Source of the DNA: an uncultured Lachnospiraceae bacterium
GTDB taxonomy: Bacteria > Bacillota > Clostridia > Lachnospirales > Lachnospiraceae
Assembly (NCBI GenBank): GCA_900554205.1
Contig: USGM01000147.1
Coordinates: 1 to 5,848 of the forward strand
DNA length: 5,848 nt
Reading direction: 5' to 3'
Shown piece by piece: positions 1-5,600 of the stretch (within the stretch, counting starts at the first letter, position 1; every line of letters begins with the position of its first letter). A program made the translations under genes and the position numbers. Under the pieces are notes generated by a model. The model searched no databases, had not been told where the DNA came from, and saw only the letters and a list, made by a program, of their open reading frames with translations.

Positions 1-350
1 CCCATGTGGGCTACGCCGAAATGATCAAAACCCAGCTGGAGGCCTTCGGTATTCAGGTGAATCTGGACGCCGTGGACAAGGATGCCTATGATGTATTGCT
101 TTCCCGGTTCCTTCTGGGGGTCAACGGCTGCATTATGATGGAGTCCACCCTGAGCTTTTTGGGCTTTGGGGACCTGTATCATCCCACCTGGGGTACCATG
201 ATCAACTTTGCCTATAAACGTGGCGCCTTTCTTCGCCAGGCTTATGCTTATCTGCTCTCACCGGGCGTGTGCATTATGCTGCTGTCGCTGTCATTCTATC
301 TCATCAGCCTGTATTTTGAGCACCGACAGGCTGCCATTCAGGAAAAATAG
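1..350 (+). CDS. Partial ABC transporter frame: solute-binding-protein piece joined to DppC/NikC-type permease C-terminus
   Basis: The frame is open from the left edge (codon phase starts at base 3, His) to TAG at 348-350, so the start lies outside the window. Two kinds of sequence are visible. The first ~34 residues (…GYAEMIKTQLEAFGIQVNL…DKDAYDVLL…) resemble the SBP_bac_5 family of peptide/nickel solute-binding proteins, in the segment where residues of the type 'A-x-x-I-x-x-QL-x-x-x-GI-x-V' are usual. From about base 108 onward the protein has the DppC/NikC permease signature 'ESTLSFLGFG…P-x-WG-x-M', followed by one strongly hydrophobic segment (YLLSPGVCIMLLSLSFYLIS, bases ~248-307) and a short charged tail, as at a normal permease C-terminus. 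The permease EAA loop, which should lie just upstream of ESTLSF, is absent. A deletion fusing two genes of one operon, or an assembly join, would explain this. The permease identity of the C-terminal part is fairly firm. The fusion interpretation is inference, and a functional product is doubtful. Confidence 0.75.
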   Translation, partial: HVGYAEMIKTQLEAFGIQVNLDAVDKDAYDVLLSRFLLGVNGCIMMESTLSFLGFGDLYHPTWGTMINFAYKRGAFLRQAYAYLLSPGVCIMLLSLSFYLISLYFEHRQAAIQEK

Positions 351-354
351 GAGG
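349..354 (+). promoter_or_regulatory. Shine-Dalgarno of the FmdE-family gene
   Basis: A perfect AGGAGG lies 7 bases before ATG 362 and overlaps the TAG stop (348-350) of the preceding transporter frame. This fixes the start of the next gene and suggests translation in one transcript with the transporter. Confidence 0.85.
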
Positions 355-361
355 TCATACG

Positions 362-895
362 ATGCAAAAGGAACTGGAATCTCTGTGGCAAAAATGCGTG
401 GCGTTCCATGGCCACGGCTGCGGCGGCCTTGCGGTCGGCTTTCGGGCAGTGCTGTACGCATGGGAGCTGTTCGGAAGTGACAGCCCATCCGAGGACGAGG
501 AGATCGTGTGCATTGCCGAGACCGACGCCTGCGGTGTAGATGCCATTCAGGCGCTGCTGTCCTGTACCGTGGGAAAAGGGAACTTGATTTTCAATCTGCA
601 GGGGAAAAACGCCTTCTCCTTTTATCGTCGTTCGGACGGAAAGTCCTTCCGCCTTGTTCTGCGCCCGACACCGGAGAAAACCAAGGACGAACGGCTGGCG
701 TGGCTCATGGATGGGGATTTTCATGAGATGTTCGACGTGAAGAAAGCTCCGGCACCGGTACCGGAGGAGGCCCGGATCTTCAAGACCGTTACCTGCTCCC
801 TGTGCGGAGAACGATTTGCCGAGAGTTTTGCCCACCTTCAAAACGGGGAAATCGTCTGCTCCGCCTGCTATCGTCCGTATACAAGGGGGCTGTGA
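362..895 (+). CDS. FmdE-family protein with C-terminal four-Cys zinc finger
   Basis: This 177-residue cytosolic protein belongs to the FmdE family (PF02663). The family is named after a subunit gene of molybdenum formylmethanofuran dehydrogenase, but is widespread in non-methanogens, where its role is unsettled. The N-terminal core shows the hallmark FHGHGCGGLAVGFRA (residues 15-29; His16, His18, Cys20 are likely metal ligands). It then has ETDACGVDAIQ (53-63, Cys57) and LLSCTVGKGNLIF (65-77, Cys68), followed by the usual GK-x-AF-x-F strand (81-87). After a linker (~105-140), Cys145-x2-Cys148 and Cys166-x2-Cys169 form a zinc-finger module of the kind known to follow this core in other family members. 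No signal peptide or membrane segment is present. It sits 11 bases after the transporter frame and its stop overlaps the TPR start, so the three look co-transcribed. A metal-handling or metal-sensing role beside a nickel/peptide-type importer is inference. Methanogenesis is not implied. Family assignment is firm. Confidence 0.93.
   Translation: MQKELESLWQKCVAFHGHGCGGLAVGFRAVLYAWELFGSDSPSEDEEIVCIAETDACGVDAIQALLSCTVGKGNLIFNLQGKNAFSFYRRSDGKSFRLVLRPTPEKTKDERLAWLMDGDFHEMFDVKKAPAPVPEEARIFKTVTCSLCGERFAESFAHLQNGEIVCSACYRPYTRGL
883..889 (+). promoter_or_regulatory. Shine-Dalgarno inside the end of the FmdE-family gene, for the TPR gene
   Basis: AAGGGGG lies 5 bases before ATG 895. That ATG shares its A with the TGA of the FmdE-family gene (TGATG at 893-897). 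This site favours 895 over the earlier in-frame start at 802, which would give a 31-residue extension read entirely over the zinc-finger coding region of the upstream gene. Confidence 0.75.
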
Positions 896-1656
896 TGGAA
901 TACCCGTTTGATGCCCTGCACGCCGGGGTAGAAAGTCAGATCCTCAATCTTCCCGCCGGAATTCCCGACTCCCAGGCAGTCATGCAGGCAAAGGCTCTGC
1001 CAGACTCCACAGAAAAATATATGACCTTGGGGAAGGCCCTTTCCCGGCAGCTTCGCTACCGGGAGGCCATTGCAGCCTATACGGAGGGGCTGAAGTCGGA
1101 TCCGGAAAACCTTCCCTTGCTTCGCCTTCGGGCGGGACGGTACCTGACGACTCTGCAAAGTGGTCCTGCCATTGCTGATTTTGAAAAATGCCTGTCCTTG
1201 GGAGTGGAAAGACTGGATTGCCTCTATCGGATCGGTTTGGCACATTACTATGCCGGACGGTATGCACAGGCGTTGGAGACTTTCGAGAATGGTATGTCCC
1301 TCTGCGATGAGGAAATGGGTATTGCAGTTATTTACTGGCATACGCTGAGTGCAGTCCGTGCAGAGGAAGCGCCGACACTTCTGAAGTACTACCGTCTGGA
1401 CATGGCGGTGGGACATCATACTGCTTATAAAAAGGCCATGCAGGTCTGGAGCGGTATAACGCCGCTTTCGGCCATGCTGCAAATGCTGGAAAGTGAAGAA
1501 GATGACCTGGAATATGGTATCACATTGTACGGTCTGCTTTTGCATCCGGACTGCATTGAAAAAGAGCATCTTTCCCAAAACCTTCTTTGCCGGGACGGTT
1601 TCTGGCCCAGCTTCGCCTATCTCGCTGCGTGGAACGACAGGTCAAGAGTCTTATAA
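895..1656 (+). CDS. Tetratricopeptide repeat (TPR) protein
   Basis: This is a 253-residue soluble protein without signal peptide or membrane segments. Three consecutive TPR units are visible: residues ~40-73 (EKYMTLGKALSRQLRYREAI… with the Y-x-EAI-x-AY-x-x-GL core and DPEN turn), ~74-106 (RAGRYLTTLQSGPAIADFEKCL) and ~107-140 (YRIGLAHYYAGRYAQALETF). The remainder is helical, with a more degenerate pattern and an aromatic C-terminal patch (FWPSFAYLAAW, 236-246). TPR solenoids bind peptides or partner proteins and have no catalytic role of their own. The start at 895 is chosen from the TGATG overlap with the FmdE-family gene and the AAGGGGG site. Translational coupling is likely, so partnership with the FmdE-family protein or the transporter is a reasonable inference. 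No intrinsic terminator of good quality follows directly. TPR identity is firm; the specific function is not known. Confidence 0.88.
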   Translation: MEYPFDALHAGVESQILNLPAGIPDSQAVMQAKALPDSTEKYMTLGKALSRQLRYREAIAAYTEGLKSDPENLPLLRLRAGRYLTTLQSGPAIADFEKCLSLGVERLDCLYRIGLAHYYAGRYAQALETFENGMSLCDEEMGIAVIYWHTLSAVRAEEAPTLLKYYRLDMAVGHHTAYKKAMQVWSGITPLSAMLQMLESEEDDLEYGITLYGLLLHPDCIEKEHLSQNLLCRDGFWPSFAYLAAWNDRSRVL

Positions 1657-1710
1657 TCTACATATAATAGAATTGACAGCGAAAGGCAATACTGCAGAAG
1701 GGAACTCCCA

Positions 1711-1740
1711 CAGCCTCACGGGCTGCAACGCCGGAGGAAG
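1711..1740 (+). repeat. Repeat copy A: short hairpin followed by ACGCCGGAGGAAG
   Basis: CAGCC (1711-1715) pairs with GGCTG (1721-1725) around a five-base TCACG loop. CAACGCCGGAGGAAG follows directly. The same order, hairpin then (C/G)RACGCCGGAGGAAG, recurs at 2013-2050, with the last 13 bases identical and the hairpin part diverged but still paired. Retained pairing with a changed sequence suggests a structured repeat family. Confidence 0.55.
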
Positions 1741-1763
1741 TGGCCGCACGCTGTAAACGTTCA

Positions 1764-1780
1764 CATCTGCTGCCTCCGGC
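1764..1780 (-). repeat. Inverted copy of the GCCGGAGG-x-AGCAGATG motif
   Basis: Read on the minus strand, this stretch matches 2040-2056 (GCCGGAGGAAGCAGATG) at 16 of 17 bases. It therefore forms a long-range inverted repeat around ~260 bases. Its CCTCCGGC end (1773-1780) is also an exact 8-base complement of GCCGGAGG in copy A (1730-1737), which permits a local stem with a 35-base loop. Confidence 0.55.
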
Positions 1781-1869
1781 TTGTTGTGTTACCCCACAAA
1801 CACCCCATACAGAAACACCCCTTGTTTGCCCTTGTAAGCTGCAGTGTGCCCGCCTTCGGGGAAGAGCAG

Positions 1870-1895
1870 CATCCCTTCCCAAGAGAAGGATTTTG
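1870..1895 (+). terminator. Weak candidate terminator-like hairpin
   Basis: ATCC-C-TTC (1871-1878) pairs with GAAGGAT (1885-1891) with one bulged C and a CCAAGA loop, and TTTT follows. It lies more than 200 bases after the TPR stop, the stem is short and the T-run is brief. It could end operon transcription, but I rate this low. Confidence 0.2.
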
Positions 1896-2012
1896 AGCCG
1901 TTTTTGGACAAATTTGAGAGAACCCCATGTCTATCCTTTGCTGCCATATTGTTTCCGCGTTTGAGGTAGACCAATGGCAACGCAAAAATTACCACGCTGT
2001 AACCAAAGAAAA

Positions 2013-2050
2013 GGCTCCGCAGTCCTGCGGGGCCGCGACGCCGGAGGAAG
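2013..2050 (+). repeat. Repeat copy B: strong hairpin followed by ACGCCGGAGGAAG
   Basis: GGCTCCGCAG (2013-2022) pairs with CTGCGGGGCC (2025-2034), ten pairs including one T-G wobble, around a TC centre. GCGACGCCGGAGGAAG follows directly, matching the layout of copy A at 1711-1740. The hairpin is not followed by a T-run, so it does not look like a terminator. Confidence 0.6.
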
Positions 2051-2099
2051 CAGATGCATGCTGATAAAAAATTCATCATAGATTCCGTCGATTTGCCAA

Positions 2100-2128
2100 T
2101 TTTCTTTCTCCACCATCCATGGTATAGT
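2100..2128 (+). promoter_or_regulatory. Extended -10 promoter for the small 64-residue protein gene
   Basis: TGGTATAGT at 2120-2128 is an extended -10 (TGN plus TATAGT, one mismatch to TATAAT). The -35 is poor: a T-rich TTTTCT around 2100-2105 lies 17 bases upstream, and the better TTGCCA (2093-2098) is too far away at 24 bases. Extended -10 elements tolerate weak -35 boxes. The element lies 34 bases upstream of ATG 2163. A six-base inverted repeat (ATAGTA 2124-2129, TACTAT 2143-2148) spans the expected transcription start and could be an operator or a leader hairpin, but is short enough to be chance. Confidence 0.55.
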
Positions 2129-2148
2129 AGAGCCTGTATGAATACTAT

Positions 2149-2155
2149 GGGAGGG
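2149..2155 (+). promoter_or_regulatory. Shine-Dalgarno of the small protein gene
   Basis: GGGAGGG lies 7 bases before ATG 2163. Its strength and spacing are the main support that this short frame is a real gene. Confidence 0.75.
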
Positions 2156-2162
2156 AATTATA

Positions 2163-2357
2163 ATGGATCTCGACTTTACGATAACAGATGAATGGCAGGG
2201 CCTTTCTAAGCAAGAACAGCAACAGCATCTTTTCCTGAAACAGAAAGGCATCTTGGATACTTTTCTCACTCGTAGAGTGATTTCACAAGAACAGTATGAT
2301 CTTAGCCTCCACACGCTCACGGACCACATGGCAATAGCGCCGCAGCACGAACTGTAA
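2163..2357 (+). CDS. Small 64-residue protein of unknown function
   Basis: This short soluble protein is rich in Gln and charged residues and has no signal peptide, membrane segment or Cys. Its centre (LFLKQKGILDTFLTRRVISQEQYDLSLHTL, residues ~23-52) is predicted as two helices around an 'I-S-x-x-Q-Y' turn. The pattern of a Leu-rich helix, a short 'G/R-x-I-S-x-E-Q-Y' turn and a second helix ending in L recalls SHOCT-like short domains. That resemblance is loose and I do not assign a function. A good Shine-Dalgarno, an extended -10 promoter and a strong downstream terminator frame it as a single-gene transcript. It is convergent with the STAND-like gene on the other strand and separated from the upstream operon by a repeat-bearing gap. 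Confidence that it is a gene is good; identity is unknown. Confidence 0.72.
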   Translation: MDLDFTITDEWQGLSKQEQQQHLFLKQKGILDTFLTRRVISQEQYDLSLHTLTDHMAIAPQHEL

Positions 2358-2470
2358 GGCGAATCAATATAGAAAATCAATGCCCCCAGTATACTCAAAA
2401 TATAAAAGAGAGCGGGTAAACAGGTTAATCAAAACGTGAAATGCCGTCTTCGACGATGGGCAAAATGTCA

Positions 2471-2515
2471 TGCGGGACGCAGCAACTAGCATCGGTTGCT
2501 GTGTCCCGCATTTTT
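2471..2515 (+). terminator. Strong intrinsic terminator
   Basis: The left arm TGCGGGACGCAGCAAC (2471-2486) pairs with GTTGCTGTGTCCCGCA (2495-2510): 16 pairs with a single G-T wobble (2479/2502), around an eight-base loop (TAGCATCG). TTTTT follows at 2511-2515. It ends the transcript of the small gene, 113 bases after its stop. In the opposite direction the hairpin is followed by TGACATTTTGC, a weaker T-run, so it may also help stop transcripts from the convergent minus-strand gene, whose stop is 143 bases away. Confidence 0.9.
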
Positions 2516-2652
2516 CGCAAAAGCGAAGTATTCTAGTAGAAGGCTAAGTGTAAAGTATGCTCTATAATGGCGAAAAACTCTCGTCTTTTTCAAATATTGC
2601 CGATGTTATGAATCAGGATCCATTAAAGCCGGTTGGACTACTACTTTTAGCA

Positions 2653-5600
2653 TTACTTGAATTTGCAATTCAATATAGAGATTCCAGGGCGGTACTCAAT
2701 CGCGCCCAGCAATTTGTTGTTAGCGGCAGCAATATGCATCAAATTATAGGATTCAAAACACCCAATCAAGGTTCCATCCCACCAAGGGATTGCTAAGTCC
2801 CAATAAGTATCCTGGTGCACAACTGCAAATGAGTTCCGAAAAGCATCCTTCATTTGCCGGTATGTGAGCCCCCGCAATGGTTTCTGATAGAGCAGATGCC
2901 GTCGGCTATCCGTGATGATTGCTTCCGACATATCATCCGCCAGATACATATAGCTGAACCCACTATCGCCAACGCCATATCGGTTGGCTATAGCTGCCTT
3001 GTGCCAGACGAAGATTTCATCCAATGGTTGGAAATCCTTATCCAGCTTCAAGTGCCGATTCCCACGCCAGATATAGCACTGGGGCTTGAAGAACCGCCCC
3101 AACTCTGGAAGCCGCTCCAGGAAGAAACCCTTTGTCACCCAGTACTGCTGGACGTCATTTTCATCATTTGAACCGCTAAAGCCCAGGTCTTCAGTTGCAT
3201 AGAGAAAGTATCGGAACAGTTTTTCGTCCAGTTTCGGCATCAGATAGTACCAGGAGCGGAGATATACTCCATCCGCGCTGCACCGGTAGTAGGTGCAGTG
3301 TGGTTTTACCCTGGGCTCCTCTTTGCTGGAGTGCTCTACTACAGCCACCTCAACCTCATTTGCCCTGTAGTTGCCAGCTGCCAAGCGCTCGTTCGGGCCT
3401 GCCTTCGTCACAGTTATCAATTTCCCGCTCTCCACGTTGCACTCATAGCACTCATACTGGGTCGTAATCAGAAGCCGCTTTCCATCCTCGTGGAAGCACA
3501 TACTCACAATCGTCTCGCCGGGCCGGATTGAGGAGTAGATTATCCTCTCCCGACTCGTTACCACGTCCAGGAGAACGACCTTTTCGTGATCAGGCCGGGC
3601 AAAGCACAGAGCCAAAACACTGTGGATGTCATCATAACTGACCAGGTCAATCAGATACTCTGGGTCATGGAAGCAGAACTGGGTATACAACTTCGCCGGA
3701 GATCCCCGGAAGATGGAAACTCCATTGTGCCGATGAACTAGGATTGCCAGTTCTTTTGCACTGTCAGGGAAAAACGCAGTGCAGTTGTAGTAGACACAGT
3801 TGTACTTACGCACCAAAGCGTCATTTTCCGTGTCCCACTCGTAGGTATTAGAGTCATTTCCCACAATAAACCGGTTCATTGTGGGAGTTACAGCGGTCTT
3901 GAACTTCAACTCACCACTCAAGTCTGAGTTCGGGAGCAGCTTTTCCACACCCTCTATGGAGTAGGTCATCAGGATTTTTCCAGCCCCACTTGCGTCGATC
4001 ACCGCGGTGAAGCATACATTTGGGTACATGATATAGTACTCGTTCCGATGCTCCGGGTGTGGGTGAATCTCTGCTGGAGGGATGCCTTGCCCGGCCAGCA
4101 GCTCCTTCAGGATGATAGTCCGCTGCAGGGACACGCAGTCAAACCGCTCGATTTGATGCCCGTCATGATTATATATCAGAAAGCTCTTGGTTCTGTAGTC
4201 ATATGAGATGGTCGGTGCCACGCCGGGTTCTCCGGTATAGAAGTACAGTGTGCGCATTTCGCCCGTTGTGAAGATAAGGGAACAAAGCGCGCAAGGGATA
4301 CCGTCCGGAAAATCCTCTTCGTCCTCCTCGTCGCTACTATAATCGCAGCCTTCATCATTATCCCATGTCTCCATTAGAGCCGCATCTGTCTCATAGGTGT
4401 TGTACTCTGCGGTATAGGCAAAGACCTCAGCGTTAGCGGAGTCGGCATAGAGCTCGCTCTGCGTATAGAGGTCGAACACGCCGCTATGGATCGGCTTCCC
4501 GGTTTCAATGTCAATACAGTAAACGCTCTTATAATCACAGAGGATCAGGAGACTACGGGAATCCCCGGTAAACTCAAAATAATTAAGTGTATTGTGTGTT
4601 CCTAACGGCACAATCCGCTTTGGCGGTAGGGTAGGGGCGGTCAAATCGAACAGATTCACATAGAGGTGGATGCCATCGGGGCAGGACTCCTGGACCTTAG
4701 CCGCCAGCCAGCGCCCGTCATGGGACACCTTTACGAAGCCTTTGGTAGAAAAGTCGGAAACGCCCAAGGGATCTCCGGATCTCATCTCATACTCCAGCTT
4801 GCCAGACAGCGCATCCCAGCACTTGATTACCCCTTCGTCGTCAATGGTGAAACATTGCTTCCCGCAATAGCAATACTCCATAATAGCGCCCTGGTGATCC
4901 TCGGGCTGGAAGTTCTCCTTGCATATGATTGAGTGGCTGAAGTTGGCAGCCAAGATTTCGGTCTTTCCCCTCTTGCTGCAGTTGATATTGAAAAAGCAGC
5001 AGTTGTGCAGATCCAAACCACTTAGGTTCATCCCAGAATACTCTTTCCGCCCAAGCAGAATAGCCGAAAGAATGTTCGGCAGCATATACCGTGTTTCAAT
5101 ATCTTCCTGGCGTAGTTTGCGGCAGTAGTCGATGGCATTCGTCAGTACCCGAGCCTCGTCATACTCCGGCTGGGGCAGATACCAGTTCTGGCTTTTTTCG
5201 TCCAGTTGTGGCTGGTTCCGGTGCTCCATCAGAATTTCACTGATAAACTGTACTTTTTGGGTTTGCCAGTACCGCATGTCCAGGAAACGTCGAAAACTGT
5301 CCAGTGCTAAGGCACTGCGGTACGAGTCAGAAAAGGTCCCAGCCGGCACGCACTGAAGCATGGCCAGCAGACTCACATCCCACATAGCGGAGAAGTAGTC
5401 CCGAAAATGGTGGTGGCAGAATGAATATCGAATCCGATCCGCAAAGGCACCTTCATTGATTTGATACTGGTATACAATACCGAGATAGTCATAGGCACAG
5501 GCCAGGATGGTGGCCGTCTCCAGCACTCCATCTTGACTATAAAATGACGCAATAGCGGCCCGCAGCACCGACCCGCTGTATTTAAAGTCTGGGAATGGAT

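Larger units (their letters stand above)
1657..2099. other. Gene-poor intergenic stretch with degenerate repeats
   Basis: About 440 bases lie between the TPR gene and the promoter of the small gene, and I find no convincing gene on either strand. The region holds two hairpin-plus-ACGCCGGAGGAAG repeats (1711-1740, 2013-2050), an inverted copy of the same motif (1764-1780), and a short imperfect hairpin at 1870-1890 (ATCC-c-TTC / GAA-GGAT) followed by TTTT. That hairpin is at best a weak + strand terminator. A 52-codon minus-strand frame (1947 to 1789, start context GCGGAAAC-AAT-ATG) exists but lacks a good ribosome binding site and any recognisable domain. Several overlapping open frames here probably reflect repeat-derived sequence and not real genes. 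Confidence 0.6.

Noticed and set aside
802..894. Extension of the TPR protein to an upstream in-frame start at 802
   Set aside because: It would overlap the zinc-finger coding end of the FmdE-family gene in another frame. The TGATG overlap with AAGGGGG 5 bases before ATG 895 is a much better start.
338..1578. Long minus-strand frames opposite the FmdE-family and TPR genes
   Set aside because: They are antisense to two clearly recognised genes, have no ribosome binding sites or domain signatures, and have the composition of shadow frames.
1652..1678. Promoter made from TATAAT (1652-1657 or 1663-1668) or TTGACA (1673-1678)
   Set aside because: Neither TATAAT has a -35 at 16-18 bases, TTGACA has no -10 at the right distance downstream, and no gene follows within a sensible leader length.
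1931..2398. 155-codon minus-strand frame across the small gene
   Set aside because: It is antisense to the 64-residue gene, which has its own promoter, RBS and terminator. The translation is Cys/Arg/Ser-rich and low in pattern, and no ribosome binding site is seen.
2557..2796. Plus-strand 79-codon frame starting near TATAATGG and overlapping the 3' end of the STAND-like gene
   Set aside because: More than half overlaps the coding strand of the large gene, there is no ribosome binding site before the start, and TATAAT at 2563-2568 lies inside the frame, with no -35 box at the right distance. No domain is recognisable.
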